Made by a program: the position numbers and the translations under genes. A stretch of DNA of 64,000 nt from Diabrotica undecimpunctata (Eukaryota; Arthropoda; Insecta; Coleoptera; Chrysomelidae). Under the pieces are notes generated by a model that searched no databases, was not told where the DNA came from, and was given only the letters and a program-made list of their open reading frames with translations. Numbering within the stretch: position 1 is the stretch's first letter; each line of letters opens with the position of its first letter. Below are positions 1 to 12,500 of the stretch, piece after piece. The stretch spans positions 4,030,001 through 4,094,000 of the forward strand of contig NC_092812.1 of assembly GCF_040954645.1 (NCBI RefSeq), in the 5' to 3' direction.

Positions 1-303
1 CTGGAGATTATCCTTTATCTGCATAAGTTTTCAAGAAATTTTCTCTCCAAATTCTCCATTCTGAATCTAGTGTATTTTATCAGCATTGAGGTATACCAGT
101 CTTTAGTAATATTTTCTAAAAACAGTCAATTTTAATTTTTTCAACATCCTTATTGTGATATTAAATCTGTTACATTCACTCCCATACGTGGATAGACACT
201 GACGTTAACATTATTACCACTAAATCTATCAACTATAAATTGTTCAGAAATTTTTTTATGTTTAAATTTTTTTGCAGCTGGTTTTATTCTTTATTTTCGG
301 ATA
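1..303. other. AT-rich sequence, nothing recognised
   Basis: I see no ORF, RNA gene or repeat that I can name here. It may continue the unrecognised coding remnant that follows. Confidence 0.3.
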
Positions 304-663
304 ATTTTTATTAAATCTGGATTAAATATTCATGAGAAGTATGAGGATATGTGTATTGTTGAACTTCTTCTAAAAGATAATCTTCTATTGCCATATTTCC
401 ACTCTTATCTTTGTAAATTTTTAATGTGCTTTGATTTAAATTAAACCATACATTTCGTGTTTGACCACGTTTCTTTAGTGTTGTTGAAATACTTTTATAC
501 TCAGATAGATTGGCGAGTTGTGTGTGATATTTTATTGACCATCAATTATTTGGAAGTTATAATTTTTCCTTTTGTTTATTTGTTATTGATTTAACTGCTA
601 TTATATTAGATTTTGGATCTTCTGCTGCAATAATTTCAAACTCAAATCTTAGTCTCTCCATAG
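304..663 (-). pseudogene. unrecognised coding remnant with two in-frame stops
   Basis: Reading the minus strand from an ATG near 663, one frame stays open with protein-like composition to about 304, apart from stops after KQKEKL and after LPNN. Phrases such as STLKIYKDKSGNMAIEDYLL look like real protein rather than chance. I do not recognise the family. The flanks hold mobile elements, so a decayed transposon protein is the likeliest origin, but this is inference. Confidence 0.3.
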
Positions 664-929
664 CAATTAATAATAAACAAATAAACGGACTAATTTTTTT
701 AATTAACTTTCTAATTACTCACGTATGTCTCGCACAAAGGTGACAATTGTTGATTTATAATGTCCCTTGGAGCATCGAAATAAAGTTGAGTATCTTAAAA
801 TAGAACTTATTATTAATTACAAAATTATATGCTAACAAATTATACAATCCTAAAAATAGAGAATCAACAATTAAATGTTTATGCTTCCAAATATGAAATT
901 ATTATTTTATCCATCTGACAATAGTTATA
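664..929. other. no gene seen
   Basis: AT-rich DNA between the coding remnant and the left end of the next transposon. No feature is supported. Confidence 0.3.
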
Positions 930-1522
930 AATTGGACGACTTTCTGCAGAAAAGAACCGACCCACAAAATACATTTTTTTGCTTTATTTATGGTACCGCT
1001 TTGAATAGTGGTTAAAAATTATATGCAGAATGGAACCAGGCCACAGCAAGTGCATGCTGCCATCTATCAGGTAGTGAACCAACCCACATTACTTCAGTTC
1101 TCAATGAAGTAATCTGCAGAAAAGATCCAAGTGGGTTGGTTCCATTCTGCAAAACTTGGGAATCACATAGTATAAAATACTTCAGAATTTGGTCCTTTTC
1201 TTCAATGACTGATACTTTTGTTTGTCACGCAATAAGGCCAAGACTGCATGTTTGTGTTATAAAGTAGTTAAAATATTGCAAATTATTAATTATTAACAAT
1301 TATTGGGTAGTAAAACATTTCTTAAACAATGAGTTATAGATCCTCCAGAGGACAGCATATACTAAACTTGGTTTTAAATGTTTCAAAAGCAGAAAATTAA
1401 ACTAGTTTGGTCACGACTATTTATATTAGCATTTAACTGACTTGATGCCAATTTTGCAGACATAGAGTCTGCGGTCAAACATCAACAAAGGGTTATACCT
1501 GCCCGAAGATTACATAACTGTA

Positions 1523-1933
1523 ATGAAAAATTGCAGAAATAGAAACAAATTTGATGTCGTTAGAATGACTTCTTCTGATTTTTTTTTTGGTACAGCAGAA
1601 GCAGAAAAACAAATCTGTAATAGAAAAGTTGACATGAGCAAACAAAAAATTAATTGGTTAAAAACAAGGGAGATAATGCTAGATAACTCAAAACCATTTT
1701 ATATATTTATAAAAACAAGCTTTGCAGATGAAAATTATTCTATAGTTTACATCGATAAAAAACATGGAAGGCCAGCAAAAACCAATAATAATTTCATCCA
1801 TTTACTCACAATAATGTGGTCCAACGGGACGCCTATTTCTCTTCCAAAATTAGAGAACATAAAATCTGTAATGCATTTAATACCGGGTACACGTAAACTC
1901 ATCACCAATTACCATAAATACCCTCGTACATAG
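1523..1933 (+). pseudogene. C-terminal fragment of a DNA transposase
   Basis: This 136-codon ORF matches, by my recall of insect repeats, the C-terminal part of a transposase family whose core carries a D-x-C-x-x-Q-N signature (seen at 5.8, 24.8 and 52.8 kb here). Visible hallmarks are the NRKVDMSKQKINWLK segment and the near-terminal LKPL/IPGTRKL-type ending. The N-terminal and catalytic parts are missing. An acidic tail (DELEDLEDET, stop at about 4118) near the right end of the same element may be part of another protein. No intact product is expected. Confidence 0.45.
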
Positions 1934-1972
1934 TACAAACTCATGACTGCCATAAAAGTAGGGTTTTCAAAA

Positions 1973-3944
1973 TAGACCCTAAGAGATTGGTAAACTGATC
2001 ACTAGCCTACCTGCAGCCTGGATCAGGTATAGACCATAAAATCCCAGCAAACGGCTAGTTTTTGGTAATTTCACAGAATAATCCAAATCCAGATGTCTTA
2101 AATGCAACTGCAATTTATTGGTTTTTATTTGGGAATTCCACAAAATTCTATTGATAGCTACCTAAAATCATGCGAAAAGAAAAATTTCTCTTCATTTGCC
2201 TTGTTTCTTCAAAATGTATAGTGAACTGCTAATTTATTACGTCCTGAGCCAACGCGGACAAAAAATGATGGTTATCAATAATTTCAAATTTCAATTGATT
2301 GGGAAAGACTCTAAAAAAATCGAATTGCCTTTTGTGAACTTGTGCGACGAAAGGGTGTAAGGCTAAATGTCATAGAACTGGTGAGTAGAAATGTTATACC
2401 GTTTTTGTTATCGTTTTAGTTCTGGTTTTTGCGAATAATCCTGATCAAACAGAAAAAAATCAGTGTAATTATGTTCTTTAAGTTAACTGTATAAGATGTT
2501 TCTTGTAGGCAAGGCATAATATTACTTTGTTGCTGTAGATTACCTTTTCTGATATTATATTTTGAGATTTCTAATATTGTTAAAGTCACATTGTTATATA
2601 AATTCATCATATATAAATACATCAGATATAAATTTTTTTTTAGTTGTATACGCGGTTTGTAAAAAAAATGAATTGTGGATATTCTCAAGTCTTAATAAAA
2701 TTCATGTTGTTTAACGAACCGCGTAAATGACTGAAGAATACTAATGTCTGATTCTGATGACTGAAATTCTAGATCATTCAGAACTAGAGAATAAATTTTT
2801 TTTCATAAAACTAAAAATAAAAAAAATTTCCATATGGGACCAACTTAGTTGGACTCCTTATATACATATACTGAAAAAGCGATAAACGCTTGTAGTCAAC
2901 GCTGATCAGTTAGACTACAAACACAACTATATATTTGGGTGTGCAGCCGAATATAGGACAAAGAAGTACTCTTTTTAAACTACCAAGCTTTCGCAAATCT
3001 CTATTTGCATCATCAGGGTGCTACAATAAACAAAATTAGTACAAATTACAAAATAAAAATTATTTTGTATCTTACACTAATTGAGGTTAGTTGTCATGAT
3101 GTTTATGAAATGAAATGAACAACGCATCTGACTCCTACAAATAATGGCGAAAACTAACCAAAAAATGTAAAAATATTGCTTTTAAAAGCACTCTAATTGT
3201 GGGATCTTTGTAAAAGTCATTGAAAGATAAAGTACAGGAAGCTGTACTTAAGCATTTTGATACATTCTGTCATAATAAATGCATTGCTGATTACTTCAAA
3301 TTTAAAAATTTCCGCCAATGATGCCATAAAATGTAAAGCTTTGCACGTGTAAAAAATTCGGTTTCCTTCGACTTCAATGCACTAATAGCACACTCAAGTT
3401 TTTAGCTTTTCCTATTTTTCAGATATTTTATATTTACTAACTGTCCAAAATCGTGTATTATTTTCAAAATAGTCAAATAACTCCAAAACGGTAAGACTTA
3501 GACCGAATGTATGCTTAACAAATTATCCCGAGAATTCAATAAGAAATATAAAAATGCAATGAAAATCAAATAACGAAGTTGGGACTACTTCCGATATAAA
3601 CAAAAATAGCACATATTGACAAATATTTTCATTTTAAAGTTCACAATCGAAATCCTCTGCAACTAAATTTTTAGATCTCAAAACCATTTAGATTGTCAGA
3701 TACGTCTAATAGGCCACACCGTAAGACATATTAATATCTCAGTTAAATTTTAAAGCAACTTACTTAAAATAATTTCTGAATTTATTAAATTATCACATAA
3801 ATAAGAAGTATAACAGGTAAGAGGCAATCTTTCGCATTAGAAACCAGGCAAAAATCCCGGTGATGAGTTTACCTATCTGCGGTGATGAGTTTACCAATCT
3901 CCAAAGGATGCCGGTGATCAGTTTACTATATCTCCGAGGGTCTA
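1973..3944. mobile_element. DNA transposon nested in element D (element E)
   Basis: Its ends are inverted copies: TAGACCCTAAGAGATTGG at 1973 and the same sequence with a few changes, reversed, ending at 3944. Both run on to AAACTGATCAC. Three or four direct copies of GGTGATGAGTTTACC lie just inside the right end (3860-3925). I see no transposase ORF in the 2 kb, so it looks non-autonomous. A degenerate hammerhead-like motif lies within it at about 2980-3025. Confidence 0.5.
2980..3025 (-). ncRNA. degenerate hammerhead-like motif
   Basis: On the minus strand the order is CTGATGA, an extra T, a 6 bp hairpin (GCAAAT/ATTTGC), then GAA and AGCT. This is hammerhead core order with a short palindromic helix III. 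Helix I is poor: only about three pairs (ACC/GGT). It is probably a decayed ribozyme of a Penelope-type repeat and activity is unlikely. Confidence 0.35.
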
Positions 3945-4519
3945 ATAATTTTATGAGGGGCTATATAGTGATGAGTTCGTACACGTCCTTAATACCAGGT
4001 GATGCTTAAGAATATTTTAAACGTTTAACTGGAGACTCTGAAATTATTGATGATACTGAAGGAGATAGCGGCCGTCCTGATGAACTTGAGGACCTTGAAG
4101 ATGAAACCATGACAAATTAGCAGTTTTGGGAATATATACCTGTTTTTTGTATTTTAGTTTTGTGTTACAATTATATTTTTTATATACTAGTATTGTTGTA
4201 TTAAATGTAATAATTTCAATAAAACTTGTCTAAAGAGTTCATTTCTTAAAATGCAGAAAGTAACCAACCCACTTTTATACATATATATGCATAGCTGCAC
4301 TATTATTTTAACACTAACATTTTGAAGAAACATAATTCTAATGTATTAACCAACTTTCGTCAAATAAATTTAAATGAGCTACAATTTTTTTTGTCGCAAA
4401 AACTTTAACTTCATTTTTCTCAGCTTGTGCTATTTGTGGGTTGGTCCCTTTCTGCAGAAAATCGTCCAATTAAAAGTGAAAAATGTCACAGTAATTCAAC
4501 CAGCCTTCTTTATGTATTC

Positions 4520-4520
<1 letters not shown>

Positions 4521-4607
<87 letters not shown>
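4521..4607. repeat. (TA)n microsatellite
   Basis: An uninterrupted run of about 43 TA units. It abuts the Penelope-related repeat that begins at 4608. Confidence 0.97.
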
Positions 4608-4615
<8 letters not shown>

Positions 4616-4758
4616 AAATAGAAACTTTTTTATTTCCTGGGTTTGTCGGTCTGATGTAAATAAAACTAATTAAATTTTGCTTAAACGTTTCGGCAAATTT
4701 GTCATTTTCAGTTAGCGCTTTATTAAACTTTAAACATTACATTTTACAATAAAATTAA

Positions 4759-7579
4759 GACCTCTATTTTCAAAATAACTAATCTCCACCCCGGCAAAAT
4801 TGCCGTAAATCGTAATTTTTTACCGTGAATATATTTGTAAAACCCCGAAGCCACAAAATTCGTAATCCATAAACTTTGATCGCTCAAAATTAGTTTTTCG
4901 TTGCTAGTTTCTTGGTTGTTATTAAAATACTCTTATAATTAAAGAAAAATATTTGGAGAGTGGCTACTTTGCAACTAACATGTGGATATTGGATATTTTG
5001 AAATGAACAGACCAGGAGATTGGTTCTTTTGTAGTAGAAACACAAATGTTTAATAATAGTACTTAATACATTAAAATAATTATTAATACCAAAATTCTAT
5101 ACTATTAAGACTTCTTCGTTGTTGCCATTATCGAGTGGTTCGCAATAAACGTCGTCTTCTTCAGGGACGCTTGGAACATTTTCGTAATACACAAGGAATC
5201 TAAGTTCCTATAGTTGGCTGTATACCATATATAACAAAAAAAATAAAAAAAAAAAAAATTTTCGTAATGTAGGACGTTTTTAAATAAGCCAGTTTCGAAT
5301 CATATTCCCATTCTTCGCCGTAGTAATTTTCCAGTAGCTTCCTTACGTTCTTCAATTTCTCTTTGCTAATGTTGGCCAAGTTCCCGACTGCTATTTCATT
5401 CGGATTGATGTTAAGGATCGATCTTCCTTTTTTTTAAATACTTTTAAACAAACCGATGCTTGAGTTGTAGCTTTCGTCCCGTTTAACCAATACGACGTTA
5501 TTTTGTTTTATTGATCTTGCCAAACAAAAAAATCCTTTTTATTTTCGATATCTGAAAGTTCCAACTCTGCAGTGCTTTGAATGTAGACAATGCTTCGGTT
5601 TTCCAATCGTAGAACTTGAAATCAATAAAAGTTGTACTTTCAGATAATATTTTAAAATAGTCGGAGGTGTCGGAATAACTTGCATTTTTTTTTAGGTTTT
5701 TTATCGATCATCCCAAACACCCTCTCCGATAGCAAGAATAAATGCCCTATACACTATTTCAATATATTTTATGTTTTTTGGAGCTTGTATTAGCCAGCGG
5801 ATTGCCATGGATAACAATATTTGGTTCTTATTCTGGCCTCCACATCCGTCACACATTAATTTTACGACACTGATTTCTTTTAAATCAGTATTGGACAGTT
5901 TGTGATACATTGTCGAAGCCACTTAATTAGAGCCCTCGCCATACTCATCTTCTGACCATACTGTTAATGAGGCTTTAGAATGTCCCACTACGATTTTCAA
6001 GTTGAGTGAAAGACATGTCGAACACATGCCAGTCTGTGAAGCCTTAAATGAAATGTTGAATTTTCTATTAAAAATCAATCTCAAATATCCTTTTTTTACC
6101 TGTGTCTCTGGTTTGGCTTGAGCATTGTAAATTTTCTAAAGTTTATTAATACTTAGATCACCTCATGCATACTTGCGCTAATTATGAATGTTCTTGGGAA
6201 AAACACTTTTTTAAAAACTGAACTTCACAATTAAAACTTTTATTTCGACTTACAAAGATTTTAGTAATAACAATAATAATTTAAATCAGACTTTTAATTA
6301 TTCAGACTATATTTTAAATCAGACTGAAAAAATTGATTTTAACATGGTGTTTTTATAATTTATTAATTGCTGATCTTGCTGTTCAATACGTCGAAATTTA
6401 GTCCAGAATGTTCAAGCGGTATCCCGTGTTGGAATCCACGTGGTGGAATTTACTGGATGGTAGCGGTCATTGTACTGTAACTCGCTCACTTCGATCCCTA
6501 GAGTAATGAGAGTCCACGCATTTCATACTTTTAATAAATTCGACCATGCTCCTCAGTTTCGCTTTACATATATAAATGCGTTCGTTTGTCTCCTCCCCTT
6601 TTCTCACATGGAAGACTACTTTGCCCTCTAAAATTGTTCAGTATAGTTCGGAGTCGGCCCCTTGTGATTTTCAAGGCATTACTGAAAGTCTTTTGGCAAA
6701 TGGGTAACTTGCCATCTAGACCTTTTATGAAACACTTGCATATAGTCGTCTTATTACGATTGACTCCAGTTTTTGGGTGACGTCTGCGAACAGGGTTTAA
6801 CTCTGGGAATTGTAGTATAAAGGCGTCTTGTTTAACTTTCCCTTCATTTTTATGAAAAGCTTTATAAAATGCCATCACATCCGCAATATTGAGTTTTGTG
6901 CACTGGTAGGCTCTCCCGTCGCGTCGTGCTTGCATGTTGGCATTTTAGGCGCCTTCGTTTCCCCATACCTACAAATAAATTAAATTCACATTCTATTTTA
7001 GATATCTAGAAATTATATGTAAATCATTTTTTGAATATAAAAAACAATGAAAATTATACATGTTCCCTGAATTTTAACAAAACTGCCAAGCATGTTACAT
7101 TCACGACAGATAACATTTTTTCTTCTATATAGATCTAAAAATATACTAACCTCAGCCATTTTCTCACATTTCTCGCCCATGTCTCTGGGTGTGTGACTCT
7201 TTTTCTACACTTTGTAGGCGTTAATACTTCTGGTGTTGCCTCCATTTATTAAAAAATTGCAAAAACTGTAGAATATAATGTTACTTTTCTCAACTTTGAC
7301 ACTAGTATGACCGCTATCTTAAAAATCACCGACCACGTGATACAATCTAGCACTGTAATTGGCGCAGAAGGATATTGGTTGTTTTGAAACCTACACTACC
7401 TTGGAGAATGGTCGTTTTGAAACAACAACCAATTTTCTCCATTTAATTTCAATGGAAGTTTGGTAGTTATGTTACGAAATTTATGCATAGCTGGATGCGT
7501 CTTCTTACATGGAATTCAGTGGCGTATTCTGGTCAGATTGTCCAAAAAGTGGAGATTGGTTGTTTTGCAAGTAGAAGTC
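4759..7579. mobile_element. DNA transposon with 31 bp inverted ends (element A)
   Basis: The left end GACCTCTATTTTCAAAATAA and the reversed right end GACTTCTACTTGCAAAACAA continue into a shared AATCTCCAC. The sequence aattaa borders both ends and may be the target site. Motifs resembling the ends (GATTGGTTSTTTTG) recur inside at about 5020, 7375 and 7405. The 2.8 kb body carries a decayed transposase on the minus strand (5700-7245). Confidence 0.75.
5700..7245 (-). pseudogene. decayed transposase of element A
   Basis: On the minus strand the pieces lie in family order. A short first exon starts with an ATG at about 7245 (MEATPEVLTPTKC) and ends at a GTTAGT donor. A second block (6935-6564) includes the CQKTF segment. 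A frame-shifted stretch near 6450-6540 reads SMKCVDSHYSRDRSE. The catalytic block (5922-5701) holds CDGCGGQNKN, probably part of the acidic active site. Stops and frameshifts separate the blocks. The transposon superfamily is not assigned. Confidence 0.55.
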
Positions 7580-7971
7580 TCAATTAAATTTTATGTTTAT
7601 AATTTTTTAAAAGTTTAACATGGATTAAAAATTGGTATCTGACATTGACAGACGACATCTGACAGATATCTTAAAATGGAAGTGGTTCAGGGTCGTATCT
7701 AAAATATCTGTCATAGTGCATTTAAAAAAAAACAATCAATTTATTAAATTATGATACATATTCGAAAGATCTTTGATGTCAGTCTTTTTATTGATTTAAT
7801 TTGGATCTTTTTGAAGTTATACTTCTATACACGGTCGGCGTTGGAAATTTGCATGAGAGTGAATCTGTGAAACCATTACATATGTAAGATAATGAGTAAG
7901 AGAGAGACAGAAGATAATATCTTCTCTCTTTTCCACTTTCGGAATAAAAATGTTCCTTTTGTATTTAATAT

Positions 7972-8133
<162 letters not shown>

Positions 8134-8136
<3 letters not shown>

Positions 8137-9521
8137 GACAATTGGGGTTTATAGAAAATAATTTATAAGTTATATACTACATAATATTAGATATAAAAAA
8201 GTATTTGATTATTTTAAATAAGTTATATACTAGAGAAATTTACAAAAATATATTTATGTGAGGGCATTTTAAGAAATTAGCATATAATAATTGTAAAAAG
8301 TTGTATTTTAGTAATTTTAATGTTGTAAATAGATGTAAGTGAGCCATGTGCATAGGCAACCAAAAATACTCTCGGAGTGATTGACAGATAGAAATTAATC
8401 ATAATTGGGAATATAAAGTGGGGTTATAATAATATATTGTTTGAATTGTGTATTTTATTAAATTAGAGTGTTAGTTACTAATTTGAATGTTTATTCTGAT
8501 CTGAAAAGCCTAAATGTCAACAAAATTATCAATGGAACATTAACGAATTCTCCAGAGTGGAGAGTGTGACCATTGTTTAGAGTCGAACATTCTCGAAATA
8601 ATGATTATGGCGGTGGATCGAACAGATATTTTTTTCGAGAACATATATATGAAAGTAATGAGACAAATTAGAACATGATCTCTTACCAGATGGTTCTGGA
8701 ATATCCAAAAGGATATAAATACCCGTGATTTGGATTCAAGAAGGAAGTTTTTAGTCAGAAGTAGGCCAGTTTATTATGAAAGTTAGTACCTAGACACATT
8801 TAGTTAGTGAATAGTGAAGTAAATTGTTCAGAATTTTAGAAGTCAGTCAAGCAGTTTAATAAGAAATATAAAAGTTAGTTGGAGATAGTCCAATTGTTTA
8901 ATATAATTATAAAAGTATATTAGAAGAATATTGGATGGACATTGGAAGGATTTAAAATTATATTATGATTGGAGATTAGTATAAATCAACTTATAATAAT
9001 TGGATATTGGTATATTGAAAAGAAGAATAAATATAAATGGTGTTTGCTGGTGGTGTATAAATGCTGGTGAAGAAAACTATATCTTAAATTGGTAGAAGCT
9101 GATAATTGGAAAAAGTAATTTCACAAAAACAAGGATAACCGAAGTACGAAGACATTCAGTGGTGATTAGAATCTATATAGTGGAAAACAGTTCATTTAGG
9201 CATTCAGTGAAAGAAAGGTACAAAATTTTGTTAATATAATTTAGTTAGTGTCATAACAATTTCAATTTTGAAGATAGTTTGTTTAAATTTTAGATTGTCT
9301 ATAGAATTTAATTAGTTTTGTAAGAATATCAATTTAAAGATAGTTTATTTTAAATTTACATTGGCTAGGTTAGATATATATGTGTGTTTCATAATAGTTA
9401 TAATAAAGATAATTTAAAAAAAAGTACTTACAAACTAATTCTTTGAGAACCGCGATAAAAACCCTATATATTATTAAAATTACTCATTGCTCATCATTCA
9501 AACAAAAAACACATCATAACA
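8134..9521 (+). mobile_element. probable solo LTR
   Basis: The block starts TGTGACAATTGG directly after (TA)n and ends CATCATAACA directly before another (TA)n. The ends thus resemble the inverted TGT...ACA of Gypsy LTRs, as at 57598-59183. A TATA-like GGATATAAATACCC lies near 8712 and several AATAAA-like sites lie downstream. No internal retrotransposon sequence adjoins it. Target duplication cannot be read within TA repeats. The LTR call is inference. Confidence 0.45.
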
Positions 9522-9656
<135 letters not shown>

Positions 9657-9830
9657 TAGCGGTTAATGGGGGCTCCGTACTAAGACGGTATTATACTAAC
9701 TCCAGGCGAATATACATCGTGTATATTATTATCTGGGTAGCGCTTTATGTGGACTCCGACCAACACGTCGGATTAAGTGGACTCCGTAATAGGTTAAAAC
9801 ACTTTTGGGATCCGTAAACATTTCTTTGCG
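9657..9830. repeat. clustered CTCCG motifs, possible transposon end
   Basis: Variants of AAGTGGACTCCGT occur at about 9668, 9750 and 9776, close to the (TA)n array. The same kind of motif clusters in the opposite sense at 30150-30320, also next to a (TA)n array. This looks like the subterminal repeats of a DNA transposon. I found no coding sequence linked to it. Confidence 0.35.
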
Positions 9831-11050
9831 TACACAACTAAACTCCTCCGATGTTGCCAATAATTTGATTAGTCGTAGATTTTTAAATTTTTCAGCAGGT
9901 ACGTTTTGGAACTTCAAATTTATTTAAATATCAATCAATTTAGTCATCGAGAAATTTCACAAATAGGTACTTGGTTAATGTAGTTAAATATTTTATGGTG
10001 GTTATTTATATTACTTGCTTTAATTATTTCCAAACTGAAAAAAGTATTTATTATAAACTTGGAAATGGCTAGTTTTCGTTTTATTTATTATTATTTTTTG
10101 TTAAAATGTATATGTACTTAAACATTTAGTCTCTAAATGTACTAACATCGAGTAGAGTAGTCGTGTAACAGTTTAAGAAAGTAGAAGCCCTTCGGTAGGA
10201 TTATAATAAACTACATAAAATTGTAATTTTGTCTTTGTAATTTCTCAATTCCTGTAATTTATGACGTGCAATATTTGTTTCATAAAGTAGTAAAATTTAA
10301 ACTATAATAATTTATGGGAAGCGTTTAAAGAAGTAATCGCTAACCTTAATTAGAATACGGCACAATAAGAAGATGAAACTTACTTTATTTTTACTTATTA
10401 TATTCACAAAAAGAATATCCAACGTAAAATTTAACACGTTTTAATGGAGTTGTAGTGAAATTTGACTTCTTATGACGATACCGGATCCTGTAAAATTTTA
10501 AATACATTAAATTTCCCGTAAATTATTAAACTTATTCTTAGAATAAAATAACAAACTTCTTAGTAATTCGGTACAATATACCGTTCAAAATTATGTGATA
10601 ATGTGTAGGTGTCAAGATTGCACGGTCATGTGCCATAAGGTTTCATCTTTCATATAAACGTCGATAGTTTCTAACTTTGGGTGTATTTGATTCCACCGTG
10701 CTGTAACCGATCCAACTTGAAAAGTGTTATTTTACATAAAATTAGAACGTTGGCCCTAATAATGACCTATAAATATACATTGTTAAAAATTGTATACATT
10801 TATCAATTTAAAACGTTCTTTGTCGTCTTCTGATCTTCATCTCCATTCGTTCCTAATTAAGCACATGTTGTCCACAAGATACCTCTCTCATTTTTAAATC
10901 ATTACTCTTTTTGCCTTTTGCCATGGTTTTCTTTATTTTGTTTATTCATATCGTTTTTACTCATAACAAATATTGGGTAGATTATTGTATAATTAAACTT
11001 TCTCCTTATATGTCCGTATCATATAAGTTGTCTAGTTATTTTAGCGTATA
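9831..11050. other. AT-rich sequence, nothing recognised
   Basis: I find no protein-like frame, hairpin or repeat that I can name in this stretch. Confidence 0.3.
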
Positions 11051-11089
11051 TAATGACGTATGTTAATTCCATTTTGTTTAACAATAAAA

Positions 11090-11170
11090 CAGCAAAACTT
11101 CTACAAAATTATTTCTATCTTATCACTACAGCTGTTTCGGAGAGTGCCTTTCTCAAGTCTCAAGTTTCTC
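11090..11170 (-). ncRNA. degenerate hammerhead-like hairpin
   Basis: On the minus strand CTTGAGAAAGGCACTCTCC is followed by GAA and the palindrome ACAGCTGT. This repeats the hairpin-GAA-palindrome order seen in the hammerhead motifs at 15.1 and 42.1 kb, but the CTGATGA core is lost. It is probably a relic of a Penelope-type repeat. Confidence 0.3.
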
Positions 11171-11410
11171 GAATCCATCAATCATCCATTGTATTTCTTA
11201 TACTTTCATTTAAATCCTCTCCAATCAAAGATTTTGAAGCAGCTTTGCTCCATAGTCCATTTTTGTTGCTTTTTGTCACTGTTTCTCCTTTCTCTTTATT
11301 ATTATCAATACGTAGCGCTACAACACTGGGTAGGTCTTCGCTGATTACAACTTATCTCCAAGTTGATCGATTTTCCACGAATCTGCAATCAAATGAAATG
11401 TTCATTTTTT

Positions 11411-12401
11411 GAGATATGATTGGATGTTTTCTCTCCATTGTATACTGACATGCCCAAGTGGCATTCTTCTGTGCTAACTTCCTTCCACACCAGTTCTACA
11501 AGTTTGACATCTTGGCGTCTATGCACGTGTCCGATATACCTTAAGGGATTTATTTTCCTGAACAATATCTTTATGCGAGCTTTCTTTATTCAGTATGTTT
11601 TCTTATTCTATACGGATTTGTAGCGATATGATAATGAGTTCTTAAGCTATTTTTTTGTGGCATTTTAAAGTAATTACTATTTAAATGGGAATAAGCCACA
11701 ATTAAAGCTTAAAGTTAGTTTATTGACGTTTCAATTTCCACTTCGGAAATCGTTCTCAAAATACAAACATTAGTGAGAATGATTTCCGAAGTGGAAATTG
11801 AAACGTCAATAAACTAACTTTAACCTCTAATTGTTGCTTATTCCCATTTAAATAGTAGTTATGATAATGGAGTTAAATAAAAATTTCTGATTATTTTCCT
11901 TTCAAATATTCGGAGTGCTTCCTTATTTGTTTTAGTCATTCTCCATGACTCACATCCATGTATTAAAATAGGTCTGAAGTTTGAATTATGCTCTGTATTT
12001 CTTTAGTAGCATTATTATTAACCGTGATTAGTGATCTAAGATATTTAAAGTGTTCCATACTTTCGAAATTGTAGTTGTTGACTTTAATGTTTTTTCTAAA
12101 TTGATTGAATTGGTTGATTGGTTTTCTGTTGATTCGCTTGTATTTGGTTTTCATTTCGTTGATTTTAAGTCAAACATTTTTTGTGCTCTCTTCACTTTAT
12201 TGAAGTTTGTGGACGGAAGAGTTTCTCATTAGAGTTATGAGTTCTATATCATTAGCATATGCTAGGAGTGCTTTGTCCCTTGGGCCGTTAATGGATTACA
12301 TCTTAAATAGGCGTTATTTCTATTTTAGTAAGCTGCTCATTAATTTTTTGATTATTAGAATCAAGAATCTGTATTTTATTCGACTGTTTTATAACAAAGA
12401 G
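11411..12401 (-). pseudogene. LINE remnant (repeat family R, copy 1, first part)
   Basis: The minus strand reads a decayed reverse transcriptase end. It includes LLAYANDIELI (the YADD box with D changed to N), then LKINEMKTKYKR, SMEHFKYLRS and a C-terminal stretch. The same sequence recurs at 22362-22690 and 24090-24490, so this is a repeat family. A small palindromic element (11637-11860) interrupts it, and the I-like LINE begins at 12402. Confidence 0.6.
11637..11860. mobile_element. small palindromic insertion with 9 bp target duplication
   Basis: ATGATAATG flanks it at 11628-11636 and 11861-11869. The uninterrupted copy of R at 24211 has this site once, which confirms the insertion. The two arms are inverted copies of a sequence containing GATTTCCGAAGTGGAAATTG and then AAACGTCAATAAA. 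Related single-arm copies lie at about 35985-36245 and 52960-53250. The motif order (hairpin, GAA, ACGT palindrome) resembles a decayed hammerhead, as in Penelope terminal repeats. Confidence 0.7.
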
Positions 12402-12500
12402 TTTTTTTTTATTATTTAGAAAATCGCATCGACCAAATGGCCATTAGCGAAAAATTAGTGGATTACATTAGGTATAATTACTTCAATACAATTTGGTTTA

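Larger units (their letters stand above)
930..4471. mobile_element. DNA transposon with about 40 bp inverted ends (element D)
   Basis: The left end (930-971) and the reverse complement of the right end (4430-4471) share AATTGGACGA, then TTTCTGCAGAAA, then a run ending in ACCCACAAA. Further copies of the CTGCAGAA and ACCAACCCAC motifs lie just inside the ends, near 1020, 1080, 1115-1160 and 4255. The 3.5 kb body holds only a transposase C-terminal fragment (1523-1933) and is split by a second element at 1973-3944. The duplicated target site is unclear. The ends are seen directly; the autonomous parent is inferred. Confidence 0.65.

Noticed and set aside
4070..4120. CTGATGAACTTGAGG...GAAAC as another hammerhead
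   Set aside because: No stable helix II or helix I forms; the frame reads an acidic protein tail (DELEDLEDET).
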